From: Zhihengliuella flava
GTDB taxonomy: Bacteria; Actinomycetota; Actinomycetes; Actinomycetales; Micrococcaceae
Direction of reading: 5' to 3'
Length of the DNA stretch: 64,000 nucleotides
NCBI RefSeq assembly: GCF_015751895.1
Contig: NZ_JADOTZ010000001.1
Span: 1,798,001 to 1,862,000 of the forward strand
Shown here one piece after another: positions 43,021 through 52,548 of this stretch (the stretch's first letter is position 1; the number at the start of each line of letters is the position of its first letter). The translations under genes were made by a program, and so were the position numbers. Under the pieces are notes generated by a model that was not told the DNA's origin, searched no databases, and worked only from the letters and a program-made list of their open reading frames with translations.

Positions 43021-43934
43021 CACGCGCCCTCCTGCTGGCTTTCCATCTTGTCCGAGCCGCTGAGCCGGTTCAGCAACAGGGAGATCACGAGGCCCACCAC
43101 CACCAAGATCACGGCGATCGCGCTCGCCGGGCCCATCTGGTAGCTACGGAATCCGGTGAGGTACATGTCCAGCGGCAGGATGCGGGTCGCGTTGCCCGGC
43201 CCGCCGTTGGTCATGACGAACACCAGGTCGAAGTAGGTCAGCGAGCCGACGATCATGAGCGTGGAGCTGGTGATCACGGTGTACTTGATCTGTGGCAAAG
43301 TCACGGAGAAGAACGTCCGCACGCGCCCGGCGCCGTCGAGCATGGCCGCCTCATACATGGAGGTGGGGATCTGCTTGACGCCCGCCTGGTACAGCAGGGA
43401 GTGGAAGGGCACGAAGCACCACGCGATGACGAAGATCAGTACGTAAAACACCAGATCCGTGCTGCCGAGCCAGTCTTGGCTCAGCAGCGGGATGTTGAAG
43501 GCATTGGACAGGCCAAAGTTCGGGTCCAGCAGCGCCTTGAAGGCGATGCCGACGGCGGCCGCCGAGAACAACAGCGGCAGGAAATACAGCACGGAGTACA
43601 CGGCCCGGTACTTCTCATTCCCGGCCATGAAAACGCCCAACAGGATGGAAATCGGGGCCTGGGTGATGTAGGTCAGCACGGTCATGGCGAACGTCAGCCA
43701 CATCGCGTGCAGCGTGACGGGGTCCGAGAAGACGGTGCGCCAGTTGGCGAACCCGGCGAACGTCGGCGTGCCGAGGCCGTCCCAGTTCATGAGGGACAGC
43801 ACGGCCACGCCGAGCAGCGGAATCAGAGCGAAGACCGTGAAGAAGATCAGGGCCGGGGCGAGCATCCAGGTGCTCGGCCCCGTGCTCGTCCTCCGCCGCT
43901 GGCGCGGGCGCGAGGGAACAGTGGTGGAACTCAT
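43020..43934 (-). CDS. carbohydrate ABC transporter permease (MalF-type)
   Basis: 304 residues from ATG 43934; a GTG two codons upstream is the alternative. Six membrane spans after an Arg-rich cytoplasmic N terminus. EAA loop: SMYEAAMLDGAGRVRTFFSVTLP. Works with the MalG-type partner encoded next and the lipoprotein encoded before it. Confidence 0.93.
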   Translation of the reverse strand: MSSTTVPSRPRQRRRTSTGPSTWMLAPALIFFTVFALIPLLGVAVLSLMNWDGLGTPTFAGFANWRTVFSDPVTLHAMWLTFAMTVLTYITQAPISILLGVFMAGNEKYRAVYSVLYFLPLLFSAAAVGIAFKALLDPNFGLSNAFNIPLLSQDWLGSTDLVFYVLIFVIAWCFVPFHSLLYQAGVKQIPTSMYEAAMLDGAGRVRTFFSVTLPQIKYTVITSSTLMIVGSLTYFDLVFVMTNGGPGNATRILPLDMYLTGFRSYQMGPASAIAVILVVVGLVISLLLNRLSGSDKMESQQEGA

Positions 43935-43944
43935 GGGCACTCGG

Positions 43945-45291
43945 TTACTTGATCGTCGCGTTCATGTTCTCGACGAACTGGTCCGGGGTGATGGAGCCCT
44001 GGAAGATCTGCGAGAGGTTGGTCAGCAGTTCCTGCGCCTGATCGGGAGCCAGCGCCTGGTCCCAGGAGAGCTGGAAGTTCGGGGCGTCCTGCACCATGGA
44101 GTACGCGTACTCCAAGAAGTCGGCATCCTCGCTGGCTGCGATGGCCTCCTCGGCGCCGTCGGTGGAGGGGACGAGCCCGAGGCTAATGAACTCGTCGATG
44201 GACTCCTCGTTGAGCGTGTATTCGTTGAGGTAGTCGAACGCGGCCTGCTGGGCCTCCTCGGAGGCATCGGCGGACACGGCCCAGAAATTGGCCGGGTTGC
44301 CGACGATGTTGGCCGGATCTCCCGCGCCGCCCGCAATGGTGGGGAACGGGGCGAAACCCAGGTTGCCTTCCTCGTACCACTCAGGGGCATCGGCCTTGAA
44401 GCCGGCGTAGACCCACGAGCCCTGCAGGAGCATCGCGGCCTTGTCCGTGTGCACCAGCGCGGCGTCGGCATTGGCGTCGGCGACCACCGAGCCGAAGGAG
44501 TCTCCGAACCCGCCGGCGTCGACGAGCTCCTGAATCTTGGTCAGGGCCTCCGCGACGGCCGGGTGGCTCCACGCGTCCGGCTCGTTGTTGGCGATGGCGT
44601 TGAAGACTTCCGGGCCGCCGATGCGGTCAGTCAGGTACTGGATCCACATCAGGTAGGGCCACTGGCTCTGCCCGGCGACGGCGAACGGGGTGATGCCCTC
44701 GGCCTTGAAGGCCTCCACGACCTCCAACGTCTCCTCCCACGTCGTCGGCGGTTCGACGCCGACCTGGTCAAAGAGCTTCTCGTTGATGTAGAGCACCACG
44801 GGCTGGGTGGAGTTGTTCGGCACGGCATACTGCTTGCCGTCCACTTCGCCGCCCTTCTCGATCGCCTCGATGGCGCGCTCCTCCAGGTCATCCACGTGCC
44901 CGGTGAGGTCCACGACGTTGCCGTTGGCGACGTAGTCGGCGAGCGTGCCGCCGGACCAGTTGAAGATCAGGGTGGGGGCGTTGCCGGCGCCGACGGCCGT
45001 GCGGATCTTCTCCTTGTAGGCGTCGTTGGCGAAGAATTCGGAGGAGATCTGTTGTTCCGGGTTGGCCTCATTCCAGGCATCGAACGACGCCTGGAAAGCG
45101 TCCTGCTGGGATCCGGTCAGCGTCCAGGCGGAGAAGCCGCCCTCGCCGTTGTCCCCGCCGGCACCGCCGGGCTGGGCTCCACCGCAGGCGGAGAGGGCGA
45201 GCGGGGCGATCAAGGCCGCCGAGGCGAGGACGGTGCGGCGGAGCCGGCGCGGCCGGCTGGTGCGGCGATTCTGGTGCTGCTGGAACGACAT
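43945..45291 (-). CDS. carbohydrate ABC transporter substrate-binding lipoprotein
   Basis: 448 residues from ATG 45291, with AAGGGGGC upstream. The Arg-rich signal peptide (RRTSRPRRLRRTVL) ends in the lipobox LSACGG. The mature part is a cluster-1 solute-binding fold (FSAWTLTGSQQDAFQ at its start). First gene of the operon with the two permeases and the GH3 enzyme, divergent from the LacI regulator. Ligand unknown, probably a beta-linked oligosaccharide. Confidence 0.93.
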   Translation of the reverse strand: MSFQQHQNRRTSRPRRLRRTVLASAALIAPLALSACGGAQPGGAGGDNGEGGFSAWTLTGSQQDAFQASFDAWNEANPEQQISSEFFANDAYKEKIRTAVGAGNAPTLIFNWSGGTLADYVANGNVVDLTGHVDDLEERAIEAIEKGGEVDGKQYAVPNNSTQPVVLYINEKLFDQVGVEPPTTWEETLEVVEAFKAEGITPFAVAGQSQWPYLMWIQYLTDRIGGPEVFNAIANNEPDAWSHPAVAEALTKIQELVDAGGFGDSFGSVVADANADAALVHTDKAAMLLQGSWVYAGFKADAPEWYEEGNLGFAPFPTIAGGAGDPANIVGNPANFWAVSADASEEAQQAAFDYLNEYTLNEESIDEFISLGLVPSTDGAEEAIAASEDADFLEYAYSMVQDAPNFQLSWDQALAPDQAQELLTNLSQIFQGSITPDQFVENMNATIK

Positions 45292-45339
45292 CGTGGGTGC
45301 CCCCTTGGACTGGTGAACGAGTTGGTGGTCCCGCCGTGG

Positions 45340-45357
45340 TTTCGCTCGAAATTTTCG
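45340..45357. promoter_or_regulatory. LacI-type operator near the binding-protein gene
   Basis: Overlapping palindromes TTTCG-CT-CGAAA (45340-45351) and CGAAA-T-TTTCG (45347-45357) lie 49-66 bases before the binding-protein ATG. They use the same TTTCG/CGAAA half-site as the site at 45426, consistent with two operators for the divergent LacI repressor. Confidence 0.6.
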
Positions 45358-45425
45358 TAAAACCCCTTGCGGCCAGAACACGATAGGGTGTGTGATGAGT
45401 CACGTCAACAACTCCGCGCAGATTT

Positions 45426-45440
45426 GTTTCGATCCGAAAC
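45426..45440. promoter_or_regulatory. LacI-type operator near the regulator gene
   Basis: GTTTCG-ATC-CGAAAC is a perfect inverted repeat with a 3-base centre, 36 bases before the LacI-family start codon. Its spacing from the site at 45340 would allow looping or dual repression of both directions. Confidence 0.7.
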
Positions 45441-45475
45441 GAACGGGCGGATCATCCCGCTGAAAGGTGAGCACA

Positions 45476-46504
45476 ATGGCGAAACCGCGCTTGATCGACG
45501 TGGCCCAGGCGTCCGGGGTGTCCGTGTCCACGGCCTCCAAGGCGCTCAATGGCCGCGCTGACATCAGCGAGGAGAGTCGCCGAAAAATTACGAAAACCGC
45601 TGCGGACATGGGGTACTCAAGTCCGCCCCGAGTTTCGCAGCGGCAGGCGCCGCCCCGGCTCACGGTGGTCTTCGATCACTTCAGCAGCCCCTACGCGGTG
45701 GGCATCCTCAGTGGGGCCGTGCACGCGTCCAAGCGCGCCGGCGTCGAGCTGGTGACGACCACCATCGTGGGCGATTCGGCCACCCACCGGGTCCTCTCCA
45801 CAGCGTGGATGCGGGAGCTCGTGGCACAGGGCAGCCGCGGGCTGATTGTGGTGACCGCGCCCGTCTCCGATGCGCGGGTGCGCTGGTGTCAGCAGAACCG
45901 GCTGCCGCTCATTCTCATTGACCCCGCGGCCCCGAACCACGAGCACGTGGTGGCGATCGGCTCCACCAACTGGAACGGCGGCAAGCAAGCGGCTCAGCAC
46001 CTGCTCGAGCTGGGTCACCGGCGGATTGGCATGGTGACGGGCCCCTTGGAGTCGATCCCGGCCGGCGAACGCCTTCAGGGCTTCCGCTCCGCCATGCAGA
46101 TGGCCGGGTGCGCGGTGGACGAGGACCTCGTGACCGGCGGCGGGTTCACGCCGGAGTCCGGCCGCGTGGCCGCGCTCAAGATGCTCACCCGGCCGGAGCG
46201 GCCGAGCGCCATCTTTGCGGTGTCCGACGACGTCGCCCTCGGTGTGCTGCGCGCAGCGGAGGAGCTGGGGCTCAGCGTGCCGCAAGACCTCTCCGTGATC
46301 GGGTTCGACGACACGTCCGCGGCGTCGTGGATGTCGCCGCCGCTGACCACCATCCGCCAGCCGCTGGCCTCCATGGGCCAAGTCGCGGTGGAGCGTGCCC
46401 TCGCGCTGTCCAACGACCCGGAGCGCTTTGCGCACCCCTTCCAGCTGGAAACCCGTCTGGTCACGCGCAAGTCCACGGCCGCACCGCCGGGGCGGGCGGG
46501 CTAG
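45476..46504 (+). CDS. LacI-family transcriptional regulator
   Basis: 342 residues from ATG 45476, after AAAGGTGA. The N-terminal helix-turn-helix and hinge read LIDVAQASGVSVSTASKALNG, followed by a periplasmic-binding-like effector domain ending FAHPFQLETRLVTRKS. It is divergent from the sugar transporter-glycosidase operon and probably represses it until the oligosaccharide or its product binds. Converges on the ggt gene, with only three bases between stops. Confidence 0.93.
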   Translation: MAKPRLIDVAQASGVSVSTASKALNGRADISEESRRKITKTAADMGYSSPPRVSQRQAPPRLTVVFDHFSSPYAVGILSGAVHASKRAGVELVTTTIVGDSATHRVLSTAWMRELVAQGSRGLIVVTAPVSDARVRWCQQNRLPLILIDPAAPNHEHVVAIGSTNWNGGKQAAQHLLELGHRRIGMVTGPLESIPAGERLQGFRSAMQMAGCAVDEDLVTGGGFTPESGRVAALKMLTRPERPSAIFAVSDDVALGVLRAAEELGLSVPQDLSVIGFDDTSAASWMSPPLTTIRQPLASMGQVAVERALALSNDPERFAHPFQLETRLVTRKSTAAPPGRAG

Positions 46505-46507
46505 GGG

Positions 46508-48364
46508 TTACCGGCCGACGGCGTAGCCCTGCTCGCCGCGGGAGTTCGCGGCCGCGCCCAGCACGCCCGTCGCCGGATCCCGCGTCACCACGGAGAGCCG
46601 CCCCAGCGCCCAGTCGCCCGCCCGCGTGAGCTCGTGCCCGCGTGCGGTCAGGTCCGCGAGGACGTCCTCGCCCAGCCGGTCCTCCACCACGGCCCCGCGT
46701 GGGGTGAATTCCCGCGGGAAGAAGGAGCTGTGCAGGTGGGTGGTGTGCAGGGTGGGCGCGTCGATGGCCTGTTGCGGCGTGTATCCGCCGATGAGCACGC
46801 GCAGCAGAACGGGCAGCTGCCATTGGTCCTGTTGGTCGCCACCGGGGGTGCCCAGCGCCATGATCGGTGTGCCGCCGCGCAGGACGAGGGTCGGCGTGAG
46901 CGTGGTGCGCGGTCGGCGCCCCGGTGTGAGCGCGGACGCCGTCTGCGGTTCCAGCCAGTTCGCTTGCAGCCGGGTGCCGAGGCAGAAACCCAGCTCCGGA
47001 ATGTGCGGGGAGGATTGCAGCCAGCCGCCGGACGGCGTCGCGGCGATCATGTTGCCCCAGCGGTCCACCACGTCCAAATGGCACGTGTCCCCGCGTGTGC
47101 GCCCCTGCGGGTCCGTCTCGAGGTCCTCGGCGGTGGCGTTCCGCCCGGCCGGCCTCACTTGGACGGTGGGCTCACCCGCGCCGCGGTCATCGACGACGAC
47201 GCCGGCTCCCGGCACGCTCGCCGGCGGGACCTCCCGGCCCGGCAGCTGGCCAGGACGCGCGACGGCGGACGCGGTGTCCTCGATCAGTCCGCGGCGCGCG
47301 GCGGCGTAGTCCTCGCTGAGCAGCAGCGCCAGCTCGGGGGCCGTCAGGTCCTCCCCGTACCAGGCGTCCCGGTCGGCGAAAGCGAGCTTCAGGGCCTCCA
47401 GGATGGTGTGCGCGCCGTCGGCGGACGCCGGATCCAGCAGCGCGTCGTCGTACCCCTCCAGAATCTTCAGGGCCTGCAGCAGCACCGGGCCCTGGCCCCA
47501 CGGGCCGGTCTTGGCAACGGTGAAGCCGCGGAACTCGGCGGTAGTGGCGGGTTCGTAGTGCGCGGCAAAGCCGGCGAGATCCTCGGCCCTGATGACTCCG
47601 GCGTGGTCCTTGCCGTCCGAATGCCGATGCGGCGTGCGGGCCGCGGCTTCAGCGGCCTCACCCACGCGCTGCCGCCAGAGCGCCCGGGCGGCGTCGATCC
47701 CGTCCGCGCGGTCCGCGGCCGCCTCCGCCGCCTGACACATCGCGGTCAGCAGGTCTGCGTAGGCCGGGTTGGTGATGAGCTCCCCGGGCAGTGGCGCGGT
47801 GCCTCCCGGCATCCACCGCTCGGCGGAGGTGGGCCAGTGCTCGCCGAAGAGGTCGGCGACGCGCTCGACCGTGCGGCAGACGGCCGCGAGCACGGGGTGA
47901 CCGTTGCGGGCATAGTCGATCGCGAACTCGAGCGCCGCGGGCGCCGTCCACGTGCCGTGATCCCGCAGTAGCGTCAGCCAGGCGTCAACGGCGCCCGGGA
48001 TGGCGGCGGCCAGGGCGCCGGACCCCGGGATGAGGTCGAGGCCCTCGGCGCGAAAGTGCTCGATCGTCGCGCCGGCCGGGGCCGGGCCCTGGCCGACGAG
48101 GACGGTGGGCTGATCCGGGTGCTCGGCGGTGGTGAACACCGCGGTCATGTCCCCGCCGGGACCGTTCAAGTGGGGTTCGACGACGTGGAGGACAAAGGCG
48201 GCGGCCGTGGCGGCGTCGAACGCGTTGCCCCCGCGCTCAAGGACGGCCTGCGCCGTGGCGCTGGCCAGCCAGTGCGTGGAGGAGGCCATACCGAAGGTGC
48301 CGGTCACCTCCGGGCGGGTCAGCGGTGACGGTGGCGGCGTGAAGGACGGATGGTGCTGCTGCAT
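46508..48364 (-). CDS. ggt: gamma-glutamyltransferase
   Basis: 618 residues. The N-terminal part shows GGNAFDAATAAAFVLHVVEPHLNGPGGD. The autoprocessing site that starts the small subunit is at DTCHLDVVDRWGNM, with Thr as the nucleophile. PSGGWLQSS and GTPGGDQQ follow. Such enzymes cleave or transfer gamma-glutamyl groups of glutathione or related thiols and peptides. No clear signal peptide is seen, so location is uncertain. It does not appear to share an operon. Confidence 0.92.
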   Translation of the reverse strand: MQQHHPSFTPPPSPLTRPEVTGTFGMASSTHWLASATAQAVLERGGNAFDAATAAAFVLHVVEPHLNGPGGDMTAVFTTAEHPDQPTVLVGQGPAPAGATIEHFRAEGLDLIPGSGALAAAIPGAVDAWLTLLRDHGTWTAPAALEFAIDYARNGHPVLAAVCRTVERVADLFGEHWPTSAERWMPGGTAPLPGELITNPAYADLLTAMCQAAEAAADRADGIDAARALWRQRVGEAAEAAARTPHRHSDGKDHAGVIRAEDLAGFAAHYEPATTAEFRGFTVAKTGPWGQGPVLLQALKILEGYDDALLDPASADGAHTILEALKLAFADRDAWYGEDLTAPELALLLSEDYAAARRGLIEDTASAVARPGQLPGREVPPASVPGAGVVVDDRGAGEPTVQVRPAGRNATAEDLETDPQGRTRGDTCHLDVVDRWGNMIAATPSGGWLQSSPHIPELGFCLGTRLQANWLEPQTASALTPGRRPRTTLTPTLVLRGGTPIMALGTPGGDQQDQWQLPVLLRVLIGGYTPQQAIDAPTLHTTHLHSSFFPREFTPRGAVVEDRLGEDVLADLTARGHELTRAGDWALGRLSVVTRDPATGVLGAAANSRGEQGYAVGR

Positions 48365-48433
48365 GCGAAGCCTCTGCGTCGGGGATGGGCGCGGAACTGA
48401 TGGCCCGGGGAGGCCAGTTGGCCGTAATCTACC

Positions 48434-48808
48434 TCACGCCTTGCCTGCTGGGCCTTGATCGTCGCCGCCCAAGCGCTCGACGAGGGCCGTGGCCCTCTCG
48501 AGGTCCGTGGCCATCCGGTCTCGCCGGGCTGCGAGTCCCTCCGCGAGCTCGAGCAGGTGGGCGCGCGCCGCCTCATCCGCCGGGTCCGCGGCGCGCGCGT
48601 CCATCGCATCGAGAATCTCCCGCATCTGCTCCAGCGAATAGCCGAGCGGCTTGAGGGTGCGGATCGTCAGCATGCGCTGCAGGTCGGACTCGGAATAGTG
48701 CCGGTACCCGCCCTCGGTGCGGGACGCTGGCAGGAGGCCCACGTCGTCGTAGTGGCGGATGGTCCGCAGCGAGAGGCCAACGGCCTCGGCCAGTTCGCCG
48801 ATCTGCAT
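48434..48808 (-). CDS. MerR-family transcriptional regulator
   Basis: 124 residues from ATG 48808 after GAGGAG. Winged helix: MQIGELAEAVGLSLRTIRHYDDVGLLPAS, then GGYRHYSESDLQRML and a coiled coil. No conserved cysteines for metal sensing are present. It is divergent from the SulP gene with a MerR-like palindrome between them. The effector is unknown. Confidence 0.9.
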   Translation of the reverse strand: MQIGELAEAVGLSLRTIRHYDDVGLLPASRTEGGYRHYSESDLQRMLTIRTLKPLGYSLEQMREILDAMDARAADPADEAARAHLLELAEGLAARRDRMATDLERATALVERLGGDDQGPAGKA

Positions 48809-48856
48809 GAGACTCCTCGGGGGTGGGTTGCGTCGCGCCCGCGTCACACTCGCCCA

Positions 48857-48877
48857 ACCCTCACGTAACGTTAGGGT
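48857..48877. promoter_or_regulatory. MerR-type operator between the regulator and SulP gene
   Basis: ACCCTCACGT-A-ACGTTAGGGT is a 21-base palindrome with a single mismatch per arm. MerR regulators bind such sites between -35 and -10 elements. It stands 49 bases from the MerR start and 120 from the SulP start. Confidence 0.7.
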
Positions 48878-48996
48878 ACGCTGGAGGGGTCCGCAGGCGG
48901 CCGTACGGCCCGATGCCCGTGACGCGGACACTGAACACATCCAACCACACCGCAGTGGACCCGCCCGCCGTGTACCCCCTTGCCCGAAAGGCACCC

Positions 48997-50538
48997 ATGT
49001 CGACCACCGCCGAGAAGGCGACGCTGACCCCGCGTGAGCGCCAATCCGTGCTGCGCACGCTCCGCTCGCCGCGCCTGCTGAAAACCGAAGTCCTCGCCGG
49101 TCTGGTGGTGGCGCTGGCGCTCATCCCGGAGGCCATCGCCTTCTCCATCATCGCCGGCGTGGACCCTCGGCTCGGCCTGTTCGCCTCCTTCACCATGGCC
49201 GTGACCATCGCGTTCGTGGGCGGCCGCCCCGCGATGATCTCCGCGGCCACGGGTGCCGTCGCGCTGGTGATCGCCCCACTCGTGGCCTCGCACGGGATTC
49301 AATACTTCCTCGCCGCCGTCATCCTCGCCGGCGGCCTGCAGGTGGTGCTCGCGCTGGTGGGCGTGGCCAAACTGATGCGCTTCATACCGCGCTCCGTCAT
49401 GGTGGGGTTCGTCAACGCGCTGGCCATCCTGATCTTCTCTTCCCAGCTGCCGGAGCTCGGCCTGAACACCGAGGACTGGACGTGGCTCGGCGTGCCGTGG
49501 ATGGTGTACCCCATGGTCGCCGTCGGCCTGCTGATCGTGTTCGGCCTGCCCAAGGTCACCCAAGTGGTTCCGGCCCCGCTGGTGGCCATCATCGTCCTGA
49601 CCATCTTTGCGGTGGTTGCCGGCGTCGAGGTGCCCACGGTGGGGGACAAGGGCGAACTGCCGGAGGCCCTGCCCGCGCTGATCTTCCCGGACGTCCCCCT
49701 CAATGTCGAGACGCTGCAGATCATCTTCCCGTACGCCCTCGCCATGGCGTTCGTGGGCCTGCTCGAATCCCTCATGACCGCCAAGCTGGTCGACGACATC
49801 ACGGACACGCACTCCAACAAGACCCGCGAGTCCTGGGGTCAGGGCGTCGCCAACCTCGTGACCGGCTTCACCGGCGGCATGGGCGGCTGCGCCATGATCG
49901 GCCAAACCATGATCAATGTGAAGGCCTCCGGTGCCCGGACGCGCATCTCCACGTTCCTCGCCGGCGTTTTCCTGCTCATCCTGGTGGTCACCCTCGGCGA
50001 CGTCGTGGCCATCATCCCCATGGCCGCGTTGGTGGCCGTGATGATCTTCGTGTCCATCGCCACCTTCGACTGGCACTCGATCAGCCCCGGCACGCTCAAG
50101 CACATGCCCAAATCGGAGACCGCGGTCATGGTGGTCACGGTGATCGCCACCGTGCTGACGCACAACCTCGCCATCGGTGTGGTGATCGGCGTACTCATGG
50201 CCATGGTCCTTTTTGCGCGGCGGGTGGCACACTTTGTCACGGTCCAGCGCCGCGAGCAGGGCGAGGGGGACGACGCCGTCGCCACCTACGTGGTGGATGG
50301 GGAGCTGTTCTTCGCCTCCTCCAACGATCTGTACTACCAATTCCAGTACGCCACGGACCCGCAGCGCATTGTGATCGACATGCACGCGTCCCACCTCTGG
50401 GATGCCTCCACCATCGCCACGCTGGACAACGTGCAGCAGAAGTACGAGTCCTACGGCAAACACGTCGAGGTCGTCGGCCTGAACCAGGCCAGCGTCGAGA
50501 TGCGCGAGCGCTTGGCGGGCAAACTCGCCGGCCACTAG
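48997..50538 (+). CDS. SulP-family anion transporter with STAS domain
   Basis: 513 residues from ATG 48997, after GAAAGG. It has about 11-12 membrane spans (LVVALALIPEAIAFSIIAGVDPRLGL is the SulP signature region) and a C-terminal STAS domain (VVDGELFFASSNDLYYQF onward). SulP proteins carry sulfate, bicarbonate, or C4-dicarboxylates; the sequence does not identify which. Likely regulated by the divergent MerR protein. The longer upstream frame would cover the operator and is rejected. Confidence 0.92.
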   Translation: MSTTAEKATLTPRERQSVLRTLRSPRLLKTEVLAGLVVALALIPEAIAFSIIAGVDPRLGLFASFTMAVTIAFVGGRPAMISAATGAVALVIAPLVASHGIQYFLAAVILAGGLQVVLALVGVAKLMRFIPRSVMVGFVNALAILIFSSQLPELGLNTEDWTWLGVPWMVYPMVAVGLLIVFGLPKVTQVVPAPLVAIIVLTIFAVVAGVEVPTVGDKGELPEALPALIFPDVPLNVETLQIIFPYALAMAFVGLLESLMTAKLVDDITDTHSNKTRESWGQGVANLVTGFTGGMGGCAMIGQTMINVKASGARTRISTFLAGVFLLILVVTLGDVVAIIPMAALVAVMIFVSIATFDWHSISPGTLKHMPKSETAVMVVTVIATVLTHNLAIGVVIGVLMAMVLFARRVAHFVTVQRREQGEGDDAVATYVVDGELFFASSNDLYYQFQYATDPQRIVIDMHASHLWDASTIATLDNVQQKYESYGKHVEVVGLNQASVEMRERLAGKLAGH

Positions 50539-50584
50539 GGGCCCGGCCCTGTGCAAGGTTCGCCTCCGGGTATAGCCTGCAGGC

Positions 50585-51010
50585 ATGAACACGCAGGATT
50601 GGTCAGCCCTCTGGGCGCAACTAGACACCGAGCGTCCGGCCGGCGCGGTCACGCTCACCGCGGCCCCGTTGGACGTCGAGGCGCCGAGCGCGCTGCCGGG
50701 CGAGTACGCCCTGTTTGACGCGCCGTTCGATGAGTATGAGGTCGCCGAGCTCACGCATTTCGACCGGCCGATCGCTCGCGGGCGCGTTGCCAGCGCGGGA
50801 GCCATCGCCGTGATCGCCCCCGTCACGTCGGTGCCCGGTGACCAGGGAACGGGGGCGGACGACGACGCCGCGGTGGACGCAGCGCACGTCGCCGCCGTCG
50901 TCGAACACCTCGCGCAGACCGCGCACACCGAGGGCGCGGATGTCCTCTACGCCGTGGCCGGGCCGGCGCAGGTCGAGGTGCTGCGCGGGATGGGGTTCGC
51001 CGACGCCTAA
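50585..51010 (+). CDS. hypothetical protein
   Basis: 141 residues, acidic, Ala-rich, with no membrane span or signal peptide. It has regular alpha/beta texture (IAVIAPVTSVP, DVLYAVAGPAQVEVLRGMGF), and the C-terminal LRGMGFADA recalls the end of a GNAT fold, but no acetyl-CoA loop is present. Starts 46 bases after SulP. Not recognised. Confidence 0.6.
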   Translation: MNTQDWSALWAQLDTERPAGAVTLTAAPLDVEAPSALPGEYALFDAPFDEYEVAELTHFDRPIARGRVASAGAIAVIAPVTSVPGDQGTGADDDAAVDAAHVAAVVEHLAQTAHTEGADVLYAVAGPAQVEVLRGMGFADA

Positions 51011-51025
51011 CCCGCGCTGCACGAG

Positions 51026-51069
51026 ACGACGACGGCCGCCCACCTCCAAAGGTGAGCGGCCGCCGTCGT
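51026..51069. terminator. bidirectional terminator hairpin
   Basis: ACGACGGCCGCCCACCT and AGGTGAGCGGCCGCCGTCGT form a long GC stem around CCAA between converging genes (hypothetical and nhaA). No T run. Confidence 0.7.
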
Positions 51070-51086
51070 GCGTGGCTGGGGCAGCG

Positions 51087-52436
51087 TCAGTTGCCCTTCT
51101 CGTACACGTCCGGGACACCGGACTTGTCCGCGTCCACCGCGGCCTGCTCCTCGACCCGCTTGTAATAGCGGTTGCGGGAGCCGAGCAGGATCGCGGCGAG
51201 GATCGCCGCGATGAAGGAGGCGGAGAGGATGGCCACCTTGGCGTGGTCATTGTGCGGGCTCTCCAAGCCGAAGCTGAGCTCCGCGACCAGCAAGGACACG
51301 GTGAAGCCGATGCCGGCCAGCAGGCCGACGCCGATGAGGTCCACCCACTTGATCGAATCGTCCAGCTTGGCCTTGGTGAACTTGGCCATGAGCCACGTGG
51401 TGATGACGATGCCAATCGGCTTGCCCAGCACCAGGCCGGCCACGACGCCGATGGTGACGGTGTCCGTCAGCGCGGAGACGAATCCTTCCGCGCCGCCGAT
51501 CGCGACGCCGGCGGAGAAGAACGCGAAGACGGGGACGGCGAACCCGCTGGAGAGCGGGCGAATGTTGTGTTCCAAATCCTCGGCGAGCCCGTGCTTGGCG
51601 CCCTTGGCCTTGCCCTTGGCGCTAATCATGACCGGCACGGTGAAGCCGAGCACCACGCCGGCGATGGTGGCGTGGATGCCGGAGGCGTGCAGGAACACCC
51701 ACGCGATGAAGCCGATCGGCAGCAGGATGACCCAGGAGGCCCACTTCTGCGTGCCGAAGAAGTGCCGGAACTTCTGCGCCAGGATGGCGTAGATGATGAC
51801 GGGGATGAAGAACAGCAGCAGCGGGGTGACCTGGATGTCCTCGGTGTAGAAGATGGCGATGATCAGGATGGCGATCAGGTCATCGACCACGGCGAGGGTC
51901 AGCAGGAAGATGCGCAGCGGGGACGGCAAGTGGGAGCCGATGATGGCCAGCACGGCGACGGCGAACGCGATGTCCGTGGCCGTGGGGATGGCCCACCCGT
52001 GCAGCGCGGTGTCCGAGCCGAGGTTGATCAGCGCGTAGATGCCGGCGGGGATGACCACGCCGCCGATGGCGGCCATGACGGGCACCATCGCCTTGGAGGG
52101 GTTGCGCAGGTCGCCGGCGACGATTTCCTTCTTCAGTTCCAAGCCGACGAGGAAGAAGAAAATGGCGAGCAGGCCGTCAGCGGCCCAGTGGCCGATGCTG
52201 AGATCGAGGTGCCAAGGCTCGTAGCCGAAGTGGAAGTCGCGCAGGTTGAAGTAGGACTCTGAGGCGGGGGAGTTGGCCCAGATCAGCGCGATGACGGCGG
52301 CGGCCACCAGGAGCATGCCGCCGACGGTCTCCTTGCGGAGGATCTCGCCGATACGCAGTGACTCGGAGTAGCTGCCGTACCCGATCAGCGTTTTCTGGTC
52401 GCCGTCCTTGGGATTGGGCTGTGGCGTTTCTGCCAT
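51087..52436 (-). CDS. nhaA: Na+/H+ antiporter NhaA
   Basis: 449 residues with 12 membrane spans. [14 protein letters not shown] and the paired aspartates of [12 protein letters not shown] match the ion-binding site. [18 protein letters not shown]-like texture is seen near the C terminus, which ends in a charged tail. It exports Na+ in exchange for protons and protects against salt and alkali. Stands alone; no NhaR regulator nearby. Confidence 0.95.
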   Translation of the reverse strand: MAETPQPNPKDGDQKTLIGYGSYSESLRIGEILRKETVGGMLLVAAAVIALIWANSPASESYFNLRDFHFGYEPWHLDLSIGHWAADGLLAIFFFLVGLELKKEIVAGDLRNPSKAMVPVMAAIGGVVIPAGIYALINLGSDTALHGWAIPTATDIAFAVAVLAIIGSHLPSPLRIFLLTLAVVDDLIAILIIAIFYTEDIQVTPLLLFFIPVIIYAILAQKFRHFFGTQKWASWVILLPIGFIAWVFLHASGIHATIAGVVLGFTVPVMISAKGKAKGAKHGLAEDLEHNIRPLSSGFAVPVFAFFSAGVAIGGAEGFVSALTDTVTIGVVAGLVLGKPIGIVITTWLMAKFTKAKLDDSIKWVDLIGVGLLAGIGFTVSLLVAELSFGLESPHNDHAKVAILSASFIAAILAAILLGSRNRYYKRVEEQAAVDADKSGVPDVYEKGN

Positions 52437-52548
52437 AAAAGTGTCAGTCCTTCAGGGGTCGTTGAATATTTTGCCGACCAGTCTTCCCGGCTCTCCTACC
52501 CATCAGTCTAGTTCAGGGGCGCTCGCCCGGCTCAATTAAGCTGGCGGG

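Noticed and set aside
50585-51010. GNAT acetyltransferase call for the 141-residue protein
   Set aside because: Only the C-terminal LRGMGF recalls the family; the acetyl-CoA-binding loop is absent.
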